Source: Bacteroidota bacterium
GTDB taxonomy: Bacteria; Bacteroidota; Rhodothermia; JANXDC01
Reading direction: 5' to 3'
Assembly: GCA_025059945.1 (NCBI GenBank)
Contig: JANXDC010000011.1
Span: 205,856 to 269,855 of the forward strand
DNA length: 64,000 nucleotides
Below the pieces are notes generated by a model. It was not told where the DNA came from. It saw only the letters and a list, made by a program, of their open reading frames with translations, and ran no database searches. The stretch's first letter is position 1; each line of letters opens with the position of its first letter. Positions 1 to 13,459 of the stretch are shown piece by piece. Both the position numbers and the translations under genes were made by a program.

Positions 1-1607
1 TGCGCCCGGGTGATCGGGTCAAGAAGGGGGATGTCTTGGCCGACGGCTACGCCATCGAGCGCGGCGAATTGGCCCTGGGCAAGAATGTGCTGGTGGCTTT
101 CATGCCGTGGCGCGGCTACAACTTCGAAGATGCCATCGTCGTAAGCGAACGCCTGGTGGCCGAGGACGTCTTCACCTCCGTGCACATCGACGAGTTCGAA
201 CATCAGGTGCGCGAGACCAAGCGGGGTGAAGAGGAGTTTACGCGCGAGATCCCGAACGTCTCCGAAGAGGCCACCAAGCATCTTGACGAGAACGGGATCA
301 TCCGCGTCGGGGCTGAGGTCCGGCCCAACGACATCCTGATCGGTAAGATCACCCCGAAGGGCGAGACCGACCCCACGCCCGAAGAGAAGCTGCTTCGAGC
401 GATCTTCGGCGAGAAGGCTGGGGAGGTCAAGGACGCCTCCCTAAAGGCCCCTCCTGGCCTATACGGGGTGGTGATCGACACCAAGCTCTTTAGCCGCAAG
501 AAGAAAGACGGAGCCGTCAAACGGGACGAGAAGCAGCTTTTGGCCGAGCTCGAACGCCGCCATAAACAGGAGCTAGCCGAACTGAACCGGCTCTTCTATG
601 AAAAACTCTTCAAGCTCGCCGAGGGCAAGCGCTCTCTGGGGGTGCGTACCAAAGCCGGGGAGCTTCTGGTGCCTGAGGGCGCCGTCATCACCCGGAAGGC
701 CTTCGCGAACCTGTTGCCAACCCAATTAGATGGCAACGCCGACTGGGTGGAGGACCGGGACACGAACCGGCTCATCCGGCGCCTGCATCGCAACTACATG
801 AAGAAGTACCAGGAGCTGGAGGCCGCCTTCAAGCGCGAGCAGTTCTTCATTATGGCCGGCGATGAGCTGCCCAACTCCGGCATTTTGCAGCTGGCCAAGG
901 TGTACGTGGCCAAAAAGCGCAAGCTGCAGGTGGGCGACAAGATGGCCGGTCGGCACGGCAACAAGGGCGTCGTGGCCAAGGTGGTGCCCGTAGAGGACAT
1001 GCCGTTTCTGGAGGACGGCACGCCCGTAGACATCGTGCTCAACCCCCTGGGCGTGCCCAGCCGCATGAACTTGGGTCAGATCTACGAGACGCTCTTGGGA
1101 TGGGCCGGTAAAAAGCTCGGCGTCAAGTTCGCCACCCCGGTCTTCGACGGGGCCACCTATGAAGACGTCAAAGAGTGGCTGCGCAAGGCCGGCTTGCCCG
1201 AAGATGGCAGGGTTTGGCTCTACGACGGACGCACAGGCGAGCGGTTAGACCGCAAGGTCACCGTTGGCTACATCTACATGATGAAGCTCAGCCACATGGT
1301 CGAGGACAAGATCCACGCCCGCTCCATCGGGCCTTACTCGCTAATCACCCAGCAGCCCCTGGGCGGAAAAGCCCAGTTTGGGGGGCAGCGCTTTGGCGAG
1401 ATGGAGGTCTGGGCCTTGGAGGCCTACGGGGCGGCCAACGTGCTGCAGGAGATGCTCACCTACAAATCCGATGACGTGCAGGGCCGATCCAAAGTCTATG
1501 AGGCGATTGTGAAGGGCGAAAACCTCCCCGAATCTGGGGTTCCGGAATCCTTCAACGTGCTCGTGCGCGAGCTTATGGGTTTGGGGCTGGAAGTGCGCAT
1601 CGAATAA
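1..1607 (+). CDS. rpoB: RNA polymerase beta subunit (3' part, truncated by window start)
   Basis: This is the C-terminal part (about 535 residues) of the beta subunit of RNA polymerase. The reading frame is already open at the first base, with codon phase starting at base 3, so the true start lies upstream. Diagnostic stretches are [17 protein letters not shown], the active-site region [14 protein letters not shown] around bases 936-975, and the C-terminal clamp region [20 protein letters not shown] near the end. A charged helical segment of about 100 residues separates the flap region from [10 protein letters not shown], as in many bacterial beta subunits. The stop at 1605-1607 is followed after 21 bases by rpoC, the universal rpoBC order, so the two are co-transcribed. 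Confidence 0.98.
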   Translation, partial: RPGDRVKKGDVLADGYAIERGELALGKNVLVAFMPWRGYNFEDAIVVSERLVAEDVFTSVHIDEFEHQVRETKRGEEEFTREIPNVSEEATKHLDENGIIRVGAEVRPNDILIGKITPKGETDPTPEEKLLRAIFGEKAGEVKDASLKAPPGLYGVVIDTKLFSRKKKDGAVKRDEKQLLAELERRHKQELAELNRLFYEKLFKLAEGKRSLGVRTKAGELLVPEGAVITRKAFANLLPTQLDGNADWVEDRDTNRLIRRLHRNYMKKYQELEAAFKREQFFIMAGDELPNSGILQLAKVYVAKKRKLQVGDKMAGRHGNKGVVAKVVPVEDMPFLEDGTPVDIVLNPLGVPSRMNLGQIYETLLGWAGKKLGVKFATPVFDGATYEDVKEWLRKAGLPEDGRVWLYDGRTGERLDRKVTVGYIYMMKLSHMVEDKIHARSIGPYSLITQQPLGGKAQFGGQRFGEMEVWALEAYGAANVLQEMLTYKSDDVQGRSKVYEAIVKGENLPESGVPESFNVLVRELMGLGLEVRIE

Positions 1608-1628
1608 GCCAAAAAGGAGGATAGAGCC

Positions 1629-5903
<4,275 letters not shown>

Positions 5904-5920
5904 ACCCCGCCTAAGACCGC

Positions 5921-5953
5921 AAAAAAGCCCCTCCTGCTTGGAGGGGTTTTTTT
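5921..5953. terminator. bidirectional intrinsic terminator between rpoC and the RmlD-like gene
   Basis: A 7-bp GC stem, CCCCTCC at 5928-5934 paired with GGAGGGG at 5940-5946 around a short loop, is flanked by an A-run on the left (5921-5926) and a T-run on the right (from 5947). Read either way it is a stem followed by U residues. It lies between the convergent stop codons of rpoC (5903) and the RmlD-like gene (5958), so it probably serves both. Confidence 0.9.
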
Positions 5954-5957
5954 ATCT

Positions 5958-6896
5958 TCAGGCCGCTTGGGGCTCAAGCTGCTGGCGCAGCTCCCGCAGA
6001 GCCTCCCTCAGGGATCGAGGGCGATAGCCTAACTCGGTCTCCGCCTTGAGGATGACAAAGCCCGTTCGAGGTGGACGTGGGGCGTATTGGCCCAATTGCT
6101 CGGACCTACAGGGTTCGATACGATCCGGATCTAAATCGAAGGCTTCCGCCACACATCGGGCAAAGTCGTAGACGCTCAGCAGCTCGCGTCCGGAAAGATG
6201 GTAAATACCGCGGGCGCCGAGCCGGACCAGGCGCTCAATGCCCCGAGCCAGGTCTACGTTGTAAGTGGGGGTGCGGTATTGATCTACAACCACCCGCAGT
6301 CGCTCGCCCCTGCGAAGCCGCTCAATGACCCAAAGGGCGATGTTCGGACGCTCCAACCTCTGGGCGGTGCCGTAGACGAGGGCCGTGCGCACGATGGCCC
6401 AGTCTACGAGACTGGCGCGCACTTCGTTTTCGGCCGTGAGCTTACAGGCCCCGTAGTAGTTGATCGGATTCGGGGGATCGTCCTCCCGATAGGGGCCGTT
6501 TCGGCCATCGAAGACGAAATCCGTCGACAGAAAGACCAGTTTGCTGTCGTAGCGCTCACAGGCCCGCACAATGTGCTGCGTGGCCTGCACGTTGGTGCGC
6601 CAGCATAGGGCCCGATCCCGCTCGCAGGCGTCTACGTTCGTCATGGCCGCGGCGTGGACGACCACATGCGGGGTAAAATCGGCGAACACCTGCTCGATGT
6701 CGGATCTCTTGAGCACATCCATGCGCACGTAGCCCGCCCCCAGGTTTCCGAAGCGGGGCTGGGCATCCCGCCCCGTGGCCAGCACATCGTAGCGGGCGTA
6801 GCGGGCAAAGGCCTCCACCAAGCGCTGCCCCACGAGCCCATTGGCGCCCGTAATGAGCACCCGAAGCGGCAGGATATCCCCAAAGGGTAGGCTCAT
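5958..6896 (-). CDS. RmlD-like sugar-nucleotide reductase (SDR family)
   Basis: Extended short-chain dehydrogenase of the RmlD/dTDP-4-dehydrorhamnose reductase type, 312 residues. The N-terminal dinucleotide site is [12 protein letters not shown] near residues 15-26; the catalytic Tyr-Lys pair is in [14 protein letters not shown]. The middle contains [16 protein letters not shown] and [19 protein letters not shown], which are typical of RmlD. In that family the enzyme makes the last step of dTDP-L-rhamnose, but no other rhamnose gene is in the window, so the substrate is uncertain. Its ATG overlaps the hisF stop by four bases (ATGA), so it is probably translated from the his transcript as the last gene before the terminator shared with rpoC. 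Confidence 0.85.
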   Translation of the reverse strand: MSLPFGDILPLRVLITGANGLVGQRLVEAFARYARYDVLATGRDAQPRFGNLGAGYVRMDVLKRSDIEQVFADFTPHVVVHAAAMTNVDACERDRALCWRTNVQATQHIVRACERYDSKLVFLSTDFVFDGRNGPYREDDPPNPINYYGACKLTAENEVRASLVDWAIVRTALVYGTAQRLERPNIALWVIERLRRGERLRVVVDQYRTPTYNVDLARGIERLVRLGARGIYHLSGRELLSVYDFARCVAEAFDLDPDRIEPCRSEQLGQYAPRPPRTGFVILKAETELGYRPRSLREALRELRQQLEPQAA

Positions 6897-7672
6897 GGCG
6901 ATTCCACCTGTTGCAGCGGGCGCACCGGAATGCCGTGCTGAGCTAAGTAGCGCTTGATGTCCTCGATTCGGTAGCGTCGAAAATGGAAGATCGAGGCCGC
7001 CAGCACCGCGTCGGCGCGACCCTCTTGCAGCGCCTGCAGGAGATGCTCCGGCTCTCCGGCGCCTCCGCTAGCGATTACCGGCACCGGGACGCGCTCGGCA
7101 ACGGCCCGCAGCAACGCCACGTCGTAGCCGTCGCGGGTACCGTCTTGATCCATGGACGTCAGCAGAATCTCCCCGGCTCCGCGTCGGACCGCCTCTTCGG
7201 CCCACGCTAGGGCGTCCTGCCCCGTGGGCCGGCTACCCCCGTGCGAATAAACCTCCCAGCCGCCCGTCGGTCGGCGTCGGACGTCTATGGCCACCACGAT
7301 ACACTGCGAGCCAAAGGCTTCTGCTCCCTCCGTGATCAGATCCGGCCGGATCAGGGCTGCCGTATTGAGGCTCACCTTGTCGGCCCCAGCCTGAAGCAGC
7401 AGGCGCATATCCGCCAAGGATCGGACCCCTCCTCCCACGGTAAGGGGGATGAAGACGACCTCGGCCGTGCGGCGCACGACCTCCAATAGCGGCTCGCGTC
7501 CCTCCGCGGAGGCCGTGATGTCCAAAAACACCAGCTCATCGGCCCCCTCCGCATCGTACCGGCGCGCCTGCGCTACGGGATCGCCGGCGTCTACGAGCTC
7601 CTGAAAGCGCACGCCTTTGACTACCCGACCCCCAGCTACGTCTAGACAAGGGATAATCCGGCGCGCAAGCAT
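6893..7672 (-). CDS. hisF: imidazole glycerol phosphate synthase, cyclase subunit
   Basis: Cyclase subunit of IGP synthase (259 residues), which uses ammonia from HisH to convert PRFAR to imidazole glycerol phosphate and AICAR. It is a TIM barrel with the first catalytic Asp in [15 protein letters not shown] and the second in VVAIDVRR. Phosphate-binding motifs TVGGGVRS and [14 protein letters not shown] are present. The frame stays open 360 bases upstream, but the family N-terminus [11 protein letters not shown] begins at 7672, where the start codon shares one base with the hisA stop (TAATG). It is tightly linked to hisA, with hisH and hisB farther upstream. Confidence 0.97.
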   Translation of the reverse strand: MLARRIIPCLDVAGGRVVKGVRFQELVDAGDPVAQARRYDAEGADELVFLDITASAEGREPLLEVVRRTAEVVFIPLTVGGGVRSLADMRLLLQAGADKVSLNTAALIRPDLITEGAEAFGSQCIVVAIDVRRRPTGGWEVYSHGGSRPTGQDALAWAEEAVRRGAGEILLTSMDQDGTRDGYDVALLRAVAERVPVPVIASGGAGEPEHLLQALQEGRADAVLAASIFHFRRYRIEDIKRYLAQHGIPVRPLQQVESP

Positions 7673-8454
7673 TAGCGCTGCCTCCGGATGCGAGCCGTGG
7701 TAAAGCAGCTCAAGTCCAGTTCCTCTTTGTAGTGCACGCACCAGAGCTTCTGGCACGGGAAGTGGCCCTCGTATAAGGCCCGGCCGATGATCACAGAGTC
7801 CACCCCTAGGGGCTCCAGATCGGCGAGCGCCAGAAGATCCCGGTAGCTCGAGACACCTCCGGAGGCCGTTATGCGCAAGCCTGTAGCCTCGGCCAGTTGG
7901 CGAAGGGCCTCCAGATTGGGCCCGCTCAGCATCCCATCCCGCGCGATATCTGTGAAAATCACCCGGTTTACGCCGAGCGCCTTCACCTCCAGCGCCGTCT
8001 CTATAAGTTGGCGCTTTGAGCCGTGCCTCCAACCTTGGGTGCGTATCTCGCCATCGCGAGCATCTAGGCTGACAACCACCCTCGAGGAGCCGAAATCCTG
8101 TACTAAACGACCGATCAGCTCCGGATCCCGTACAGCCGCTGTGCCCAGCACGACCCTATATACGCCCATATCTAATAGCCGGCGCGCGTGCGCATAGGTG
8201 CGCACCCCGCCGCCCACCTGGATGGGGATGTCGAGCGTTTGCGCGATCGCCTCCACAACGGACAAGTTGACGGGCTCACCGCGCAGGGCGCCGTCCAGAT
8301 CGACCACGTGCAGCGTCTTGGCGTTTTGTACCCGCCACAGCTGCGCGGTCTGGACCGGGTTTTCGAAATAGACCGTCTCGGTCTCAAAGCGGCCTTGCAC
8401 GAGCCGTACGCAGCGGCCCTCTTTGATATCGATGGCAGGGATGACCAGCATCAT
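7672..8454 (-). CDS. hisA: ProFAR isomerase (HisA)
   Basis: 1-(5-phosphoribosyl)-5-[(5-phosphoribosylamino)methylideneamino]imidazole-4-carboxamide isomerase, 260 residues, a TIM barrel homologous to HisF. The N-terminal catalytic Asp is in [17 protein letters not shown] and the second in [14 protein letters not shown]. Phosphate-binding loops IQVGGGVRT and [10 protein letters not shown] are intact. Two consecutive ATG codons (8454 and 8451) could start it. The last 20 residues or so beyond GRALYEG are a somewhat extended tail. It lies 77 bases after hisH and makes the substrate of HisHF. Confidence 0.96.
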   Translation of the reverse strand: MMLVIPAIDIKEGRCVRLVQGRFETETVYFENPVQTAQLWRVQNAKTLHVVDLDGALRGEPVNLSVVEAIAQTLDIPIQVGGGVRTYAHARRLLDMGVYRVVLGTAAVRDPELIGRLVQDFGSSRVVVSLDARDGEIRTQGWRHGSKRQLIETALEVKALGVNRVIFTDIARDGMLSGPNLEALRQLAEATGLRITASGGVSSYRDLLALADLEPLGVDSVIIGRALYEGHFPCQKLWCVHYKEELDLSCFTTARIRRQR

Positions 8455-8531
8455 GTTGTCGCCTGACAGGTGTTGCGCTCATCGGTTTCGATTTTCTAAA
8501 GAGCACGGAAGCAGATGTTCCCTGGATCCGA

Positions 8532-9134
8532 TCACGGACGCCACCGGGCGAAATTGGCCAGCAGCCGAAGCCCCACGGCCTGGCTTTTCTCGGGGTGAAA
8601 CTGCACGGCCACTACGTTCTCCCACTGCACAACGGCCGGAAAACGAACGCCGTATTCGGCCTCCGCCGCCACGTACCGCTCCGGGCAGGCGGCGTAGTAG
8701 GAGTGGACGAAGTAGAAAAACGGCTTTTCGGGCAAGCCGACAAATAATGGACTGAAGCCGAGCGGCTGCACCGCGTTCCATCCTATATGGGGCACTTTAA
8801 AGCCCTCTGGAAAGCGAACCACGCGTCCGGCTAGCAGGCCGAGGCCCGTATGATCGCCCTGCTCTTCGGAGCGCTCAAAGAGCAGCTGCAGCCCCACGCA
8901 GATGCCCAGTAGCGGGGTTCCGGCCCGAACGGCCGCCTGGATGGCCTCTTCTAGACCAAGGCCGCGCAGCGTCTGGATACACCGTCCGAAGGCCCCCACG
9001 CCGGGCAGCACAAGCCGTTCGGCTCGGGTGATCCGATCCGGATCGGCTGTGCGTTCGACGCGCGCGCCCACCGCGGCGAAAGCCTTCGCCACGCTGTGCA
9101 GGTTGCCGATCCCATAGTCGATCACCGTCACCAT
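8532..9134 (-). CDS. hisH: imidazole glycerol phosphate synthase, glutaminase subunit
   Basis: Class I glutamine amidotransferase subunit of IGP synthase, 200 residues, supplying ammonia to HisF. The nucleophile Cys is in LLGICVGLQLLF and the His-Glu of the triad are in VQFHPEKSQ. The N-terminus MVTVIDYGIGNLHSV is the standard HisH start. It begins only three bases after the hisB stop. The 77-base gap before hisA contains no obvious terminator. Confidence 0.97.
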   Translation of the reverse strand: MVTVIDYGIGNLHSVAKAFAAVGARVERTADPDRITRAERLVLPGVGAFGRCIQTLRGLGLEEAIQAAVRAGTPLLGICVGLQLLFERSEEQGDHTGLGLLAGRVVRFPEGFKVPHIGWNAVQPLGFSPLFVGLPEKPFFYFVHSYYAACPERYVAAEAEYGVRFPAVVQWENVVAVQFHPEKSQAVGLRLLANFARWRP

Positions 9135-9137
9135 GGC

Positions 9138-9722
9138 CTACAGCAGGCCCTTTGTGCTTGGCACCTCGCTCTGGCGCGGATCCAGAGCCACCGCCATGCG
9201 CAGGGCTCGGGCCGCCGCCTTGAAGAGGGCCTCAACCTGGTGATGGGTGTTTTCTCCGTAAAGCAGGGCGAGGTGCAGGTTCATGCGGCCGGCGTCGGCA
9301 AACGAGTAGAAGAAATGGGGCACAAGCTCCACGGGTAACTCCCCCGCGCGGCGATCCGAGAAGGAGGCCTCGCAGCGGAAATAAAACCGGCCGCTTAAGT
9401 CCACTACGGCCCGGGCCAGCGCCTCATCCATGGGCACGTAGGCGTATCCGTAGCGGGCGATGCCGCGTTTATCTCCCAGCGCTTCCCGGAAGGCCTGACC
9501 CAAAACGATGCCCAGATCCTCCACGGTGTGATGGGGGTCTACGTGTAGATCGCCCGTGCAGCGCATCTCGAGATCAAAGCCCGCATGATAGCACCAGAGG
9601 GTGAGCATGTGATCAAAGAAGCCCACCCCCGTGGCGCCCTCCAGGGAACCCGATCCGTCGAGCGCAAGCCGCACCCGGATGTCCGTTTCCGCGGTTTTGC
9701 GGTGAATTTGAGCCCAACGCAT
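9138..9722 (-). CDS. hisB: imidazoleglycerol-phosphate dehydratase
   Basis: Monofunctional IGP dehydratase of about 194 residues, forming imidazole acetol phosphate. The metal-binding repeats HVDPHHTVEDLGI and GENTHHQVEALFKAAARAL are present. There is no N-terminal phosphatase domain, so histidinol phosphatase must be encoded elsewhere. I chose the ATG at 9722 (MRWAQIHRKTAETDI). An in-frame GTG at 9743 would add seven residues not typical of the family. TATATT lies nine bases upstream of the ATG and no Shine-Dalgarno sequence is visible, so the transcript may be leaderless. It is the first gene of the hisB-hisH-hisA-hisF run. Confidence 0.95.
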   Translation of the reverse strand: MRWAQIHRKTAETDIRVRLALDGSGSLEGATGVGFFDHMLTLWCYHAGFDLEMRCTGDLHVDPHHTVEDLGIVLGQAFREALGDKRGIARYGYAYVPMDEALARAVVDLSGRFYFRCEASFSDRRAGELPVELVPHFFYSFADAGRMNLHLALLYGENTHHQVEALFKAAARALRMAVALDPRQSEVPSTKGLL

Positions 9723-9774
9723 GACGGGGCGAATATACGGCACGCGGTGGATTCGGGGGAAAAAGCCAACCCGA

Positions 9775-9815
9775 AGAAAAAAGCCTGAAGCGCGTCCGCT
9801 TCAGGCTTGGTTTTT
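9775..9815 (-). terminator. intrinsic terminator downstream of the ferritin-like gene
   Basis: A perfect 12-bp stem, AAGCCTGAAGCG at 9781-9792 and its complement at 9797-9808 around a 4-base loop, is flanked by AAAAAA on the left and TTTTT on the right. Read on the minus strand it follows the ferritin-like stop by about 20 bases and ends in a U-run. It separates that gene from hisB. Confidence 0.9.
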
Positions 9816-9830
9816 CGTTCAGAGGTCGGG

Positions 9831-10283
9831 CTAGTAGGGCCAGTTTTCCAGCATCTGGCGCACCTCGTCGTGGTGCACCTGCTCCTCCGCGATGATGCCC
9901 TCCAGCTGCACCACAAGCGCTATGTCGTCTAGCTCCTGAGCCTGCAGCCGGCGCTCTTTGTAGCGTTCGATCGTCTCCCGTTCGGCCTGGAGCACGTTTT
10001 CCAGCATGCGCTTGGGATCGCGCGTAAGCTCAAAAGGGGGGACCTGGATGGTAGGCGTGCCGCCTAAGGCGGCGATCTTATCGGCCAGGATTTGGGCGTG
10101 TCCGAGCTCCTCGGGGATCTCCTTGGTGAAGAACTCCCGTAGCTCAGAGCGCATAGGGCCCGTGACCAGACTCGCGTAGAGCCGGTACATCATGATAGCC
10201 TGAAATTCGTGGGCCAAATCCGTGTTGAGCCCCTCCAAAAGGGCCTCCCGTGCGAGGGTCTTCGTCGTCATAGTCGGCCTCAT
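9831..10283 (-). CDS. ferritin-like (bacterioferritin-type) protein
   Basis: A 150-residue all-helical protein of the ferritin-like superfamily, probably an iron-storage or diiron protein. Helix motifs carrying likely metal ligands are the Glu in HEFQAIMMYRLYASL, Glu and His in EIPEELGHAQILADKIAALGG, Glu in QAERETIERYKERR, and Glu/His in IIAEEQVHHDEVRQML. This is the usual E...ExxH...E...ExxH pattern. The ATG at 10283 gives the longest protein; ATG at 10271 is an alternative with AGG upstream. It is flanked by its own terminator and lies 53 bases after sppA. Whether it forms a 24-mer or binds haem cannot be told from sequence. Confidence 0.82.
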   Translation of the reverse strand: MRPTMTTKTLAREALLEGLNTDLAHEFQAIMMYRLYASLVTGPMRSELREFFTKEIPEELGHAQILADKIAALGGTPTIQVPPFELTRDPKRMLENVLQAERETIERYKERRLQAQELDDIALVVQLEGIIAEEQVHHDEVRQMLENWPY

Positions 10284-10336
10284 CTAGCTTTAAGTTGCGG
10301 TCTTGATACGAGGGCGTGCGTTCTATGGTTCCGTCG

Positions 10337-12085
10337 CTAACGGACGTACAGCCGGAAGGGCCACCACATCCATATGGGCCCAGATTGGCATAGCTGTTGC
10401 AGGCGTTGCGCTAGCCCATCGACCGGGGAGACGCGGACGACGAACGGCTCCAGCAGCCGCTCCAGCAGCGTCTTGGGCTCGGGATACGCTTTCAGCCGCA
10501 CGCGCCGGGGATCCAACCCAGCTCGCCGGCAGAGCAGCTCCAGGGCCGTATCGAAGCCGCCCAACGTGTCCACAAGCCCCAGACGATGGGCGTCGCGCCC
10601 GCTCCAGATGCGCCCCTGCGCTAAAGGCTCGATGTGCTCGATCGGCCGAGCTCGGCCCGAGGCCACGCGCGCAAGAAAGCTCCGGTAGAGGCGCTCGATT
10701 TCCGCCTGCATCCAGCGGCGCTCCTCGGCTGAGAGCGCGCGCAGCCCCGAGGCCCAATCGGCGTAGGGGGCGGTTTTGATCCTGTCGACGCTCACCCCAA
10801 GCTTGTGCTCCAGGAACGGCCCGGCGTTGATGTGCAGGCCGAAGACCCCGATGGAGCCCGTGACCGTAGCCGGATCGGCCACGATGGTATCGGCGGCCAC
10901 AGCTAGATAATACCCTCCGGAGGCGGCCACCCCGGACAGGGAGGCCACGACGGGCTTGCGGGCGGCCAGCTCCCGGATGGCATGCCACATGACGTCGGAG
11001 GCCGTGGCGCTGCCGCCCGGGCTATCGAGGCGCAGCAAGACGGCCTTGACGGTTCGGTCTCGGCCCACGCGCCGAAGCGTGCGCAGGAAGCTTTCGGATC
11101 CGATCGTGGGCCCCCCCGACAGGGGATCGAGGCCGCTTTCTCCGACCGTGATCGTTCCGGTCGCGTAGACGATAGCCACGGCATCCGGCCCCTTGCGGCG
11201 TTCATTGGGCAGCTGAGCGTATTGGCCGGCCTCCACCAGGGGCAGCCGCCGATCGGGCTGTAAGCCGAGGCGCCGACGCAGGGCCGCCTCGATCGCCTCC
11301 TCGTAAGCTAGCCCGTCCAAAAGCCCAACGCGATGGGCGTCCGCAGCCGAACGCACCGTTGCGGTGCGACGCCAGCGCAGAAGCGAATCCCGCGCAAGGC
11401 CCCGGCTCTGGGATACGGCCGATAGCAGCGTCTCGTCAAGGACGCGCAGCAGCTCCTCCAGTTGCCGCCGGTTTTCGGGGCTAAAGCCGCGGCGCGTGAA
11501 GGGCTCTACGGCGCCTTTGTAGGATCCGGCTCGGATCGCCTCGACCTCTATGCCCAGTCTGTCCAGGGCGCTGCGGAAGAAGAGCCCCTGCGCGTAGAGC
11601 CCATCCCACTCGAAAAACCCCTCCGGAGGACCGAGCACGCTATCGGCCACCGTGGCTACGTAATAGGCCGCCTCCGAAAACCCATCGGGCCCCGAACTAG
11701 CCAGCAGCCATTTGCCCGCTCGGCGCAGACGCTCTAAAAGCCGGCGGGCTTCCGAAAGCCGGGCCCAATCGGCCTCCAGGGCCCCCAGACGCACCCAGAC
11801 GACCCGAATGCGCTCATCGGACTCGGCTAGCTCCACTATGTGCCGAAGCAACTCCAGTGTGGGCGCCTCCCCTTGAGCCCCCCCGAGCAACGCAAGCAAA
11901 GGTTCCTCGAGCTTGCGCTCCCAAAGAGGGCCGAATAGCTCGATGCGGAGCACGGCCCGAGCAGGCACGCTCGGCGTGGCGGGGCGCATCAGCAGCCCCA
12001 GCAGTATCCCGAAGCCCACCACGAGGAGCCCCGCGGCCAGCAGCAGGCCAAGCATCACGGCCAGCACAGTTTTCATGAAACGCAT
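10337..12085 (-). CDS. sppA: signal peptide peptidase SppA, long (67 kDa) type
   Basis: Membrane-bound serine protease that degrades cleaved signal peptides, 582 residues, the long tandem-domain form. One N-terminal membrane segment covers about residues 5-33. The catalytic dyad is split between the repeats: Lys190 in RAGSYKGAVEPF and Ser389 in GVAASGGYYLA. The spacing matches the Lys/Ser arrangement of the E. coli enzyme. The C-terminal repeat continues with TGSIGVFG and GRIWSGRDAHRLGLVD. The start at 12085 has GGAGG four bases upstream; an ATG three codons later is possible. It follows the DUF3078 gene by 13 bases and is probably co-transcribed with it. Confidence 0.95.
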   Translation of the reverse strand: MRFMKTVLAVMLGLLLAAGLLVVGFGILLGLLMRPATPSVPARAVLRIELFGPLWERKLEEPLLALLGGAQGEAPTLELLRHIVELAESDERIRVVWVRLGALEADWARLSEARRLLERLRRAGKWLLASSGPDGFSEAAYYVATVADSVLGPPEGFFEWDGLYAQGLFFRSALDRLGIEVEAIRAGSYKGAVEPFTRRGFSPENRRQLEELLRVLDETLLSAVSQSRGLARDSLLRWRRTATVRSAADAHRVGLLDGLAYEEAIEAALRRRLGLQPDRRLPLVEAGQYAQLPNERRKGPDAVAIVYATGTITVGESGLDPLSGGPTIGSESFLRTLRRVGRDRTVKAVLLRLDSPGGSATASDVMWHAIRELAARKPVVASLSGVAASGGYYLAVAADTIVADPATVTGSIGVFGLHINAGPFLEHKLGVSVDRIKTAPYADWASGLRALSAEERRWMQAEIERLYRSFLARVASGRARPIEHIEPLAQGRIWSGRDAHRLGLVDTLGGFDTALELLCRRAGLDPRRVRLKAYPEPKTLLERLLEPFVVRVSPVDGLAQRLQQLCQSGPIWMWWPFRLYVR

Positions 12086-12098
12086 GGGGCCTCCGGTC

Positions 12099-12905
12099 TC
12101 ACCAGAACGTGTACGAAAACCCCAACGCGAGCACCTCCTTAAGCTGGGGCTGCGGATTGAGGTCGCGATCGTAGTACAATACTGCGCTCACGTTGGCGTG
12201 CAGGAATTTGTTGACGCGCATAAGCAGCTCGTTCTCCCAGCGCGCTATAGGACGCGGGAAGCGCTCGTAGGGCGAGAAAATCCCCATGCGGGCCGTCCAT
12301 TGCACGTTGGGCAAGAGGTTCTGCCGGTTGACGGTCCCCACGATCTCCATGCCGGGTTGCCAGCGCACGCGCTGCCCGGGCTTAAGGCCGTAGCGCGAGC
12401 TTAACGCGGTATCGCGCACGATGGTCTGGCGCAACGCTAGACTCAGACGCACCGCGCGGCGTTCCGAAGCCGCGTAGGTTATCCCCAAAGCCTGCGTAAA
12501 GAAAGCCGGGGCCAGGAAGCGCGACGTCAATGGAGGAGGGCTTTTTCTGTAGTCGTAGCCGGGGGCGAATTGCGTGCGCCACTCAAGCGAAAACGTCGGA
12601 TGCAGCGGGCCCTCTGTTAGGTATTGCCAGTGGAAAAGCCAACGGATCTGATCCTCGCTTTTGCGGTAAGCTAAGCTGTCCTGCTTGATCTGGCCGTAGG
12701 CTAGCACGAGGCCGTGTTCAAAACGGTGCGGACCGCGGCGGATCTGCGCGCCGTGTTCCAGTTTGCCCACAAAGGCGAGGCTGTTGGCGCCCCCCTCGCG
12801 CCAGTTCGCGTAGTAGGCTTGGCTGATGTTTAGGGTGCCCACCAGGGAATGCGTCCAGGACCAACGGAGGGAGTCGGATACAAGGATGAGCAGCGTAGCC
12901 AGCAT
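12099..12905 (-). CDS. DUF3078 family outer-membrane protein
   Basis: A 268-residue predicted beta-barrel of the DUF3078 family, found mainly in Bacteroidota and relatives, of unknown function. The N-terminus is hydrophobic and then gives the family signature SQAYYANWREGGANSLAFVG. The rest alternates polar and hydrophobic residues in strand-like stretches, and the protein ends in GFSYTFW with a terminal aromatic residue, as outer-membrane barrels do. A match to the Bacteroidota -7 element (TATATTTG) lies about 32 bases upstream, so it may start its own transcript with sppA. The function remains unknown. Confidence 0.78.
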   Translation of the reverse strand: MLATLLILVSDSLRWSWTHSLVGTLNISQAYYANWREGGANSLAFVGKLEHGAQIRRGPHRFEHGLVLAYGQIKQDSLAYRKSEDQIRWLFHWQYLTEGPLHPTFSLEWRTQFAPGYDYRKSPPPLTSRFLAPAFFTQALGITYAASERRAVRLSLALRQTIVRDTALSSRYGLKPGQRVRWQPGMEIVGTVNRQNLLPNVQWTARMGIFSPYERFPRPIARWENELLMRVNKFLHANVSAVLYYDRDLNPQPQLKEVLALGFSYTFW

Positions 12906-12936
12906 CAGGCGATCGCTCCTGTCTGCGGGGGCTAGG

Positions 12937-12944
12937 CAAATATA
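12937..12944 (-). promoter_or_regulatory. possible -7 element for the DUF3078-sppA genes
   Basis: The minus strand reads TATATTTG, an exact match to the Bacteroidota -7 consensus TAnnTTTG, about 32 bases before the DUF3078 start and followed by a GGAG ribosome site. I see no convincing TTG element 17-23 bases upstream, so this is only a partial promoter match. Confidence 0.4.
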
Positions 12945-12964
12945 GGCGCCTGGGCGGCCCTCTG

Positions 12965-13459
12965 CTACCGGAACCGCAAACGCAAGCGCAAACCGGGGGC
13001 GAGCGAAGCAGGAGGAGACCCGGCCAGCTGGGGGCTAACGTCGAAGTCCCGAAGATGCGCATCGACATAAGCGTCGAGCACGTTTAAGCCGTAGACCGCC
13101 AGAAGCAGAATCCAAAACAGATCGCGCGCGTTGCGGTAGGCATCTCGGCGCTGGCGTAGGGTCTCGGTGCTGAGCTCGGCCCACGCGGCGGGTAGAGAGC
13201 AGTCGGTTTGTCCGAGCACGCGGCAGCGGTGGGCCCGCCGGTACTGCCGGTAGTGTCGATCCAGAAAGGCCAACTCAGCCCCTAGTCCTCCGAGCACAGC
13301 CCAGACGCCGAGGGCCTTTAGAGGTTTGCCGTTTAGGAGCTGACCCCAACCGGGCAAGAGGGCCGAGCGCAACGCGACCTGTGAGGGGCTTATCGGGGCA
13401 ATAGAGACCGAATCTGTCCAACCCACCAGTAAACCCGCCGTGAGCACCAACGCGGTCAT
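12965..13459 (-). CDS. DUF5683 domain protein
   Basis: A 164-residue protein of the DUF5683 type, common next to parB in Bacteroidota; its role is unknown. It begins with a hydrophobic or signal-like segment. It then has the family stretch VALRSALLPGWGQLLNGKPLKALGVWAVLGG, with hydrophobic segments near residues 47-65 and 115-130, and ends in a basic, strand-like tail. The ATG overlaps the parB stop by four bases (ATGA), so the two are translationally coupled. The parA-parB-DUF5683 order is a recurrent arrangement, but a functional link to chromosome segregation is not established. Confidence 0.75.
   Translation of the reverse strand: MTALVLTAGLLVGWTDSVSIAPISPSQVALRSALLPGWGQLLNGKPLKALGVWAVLGGLGAELAFLDRHYRQYRRAHRCRVLGQTDCSLPAAWAELSTETLRQRRDAYRNARDLFWILLLAVYGLNVLDAYVDAHLRDFDVSPQLAGSPPASLAPGLRLRLRFR

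Noticed and set aside
7673-8032. 120-residue N-terminal extension of HisF
   Set aside because: The frame is open but the sequence is out-of-frame hisA DNA. HisF starts at [11 protein letters not shown] in all recognised members, and the TAATG junction with hisA fits that start.
9831-10283. Ferritin-like protein as encapsulin cargo
   Set aside because: No encapsulin shell gene is adjacent and no cargo-loading tail is visible; the ligand pattern fits an ordinary bacterioferritin-like protein.
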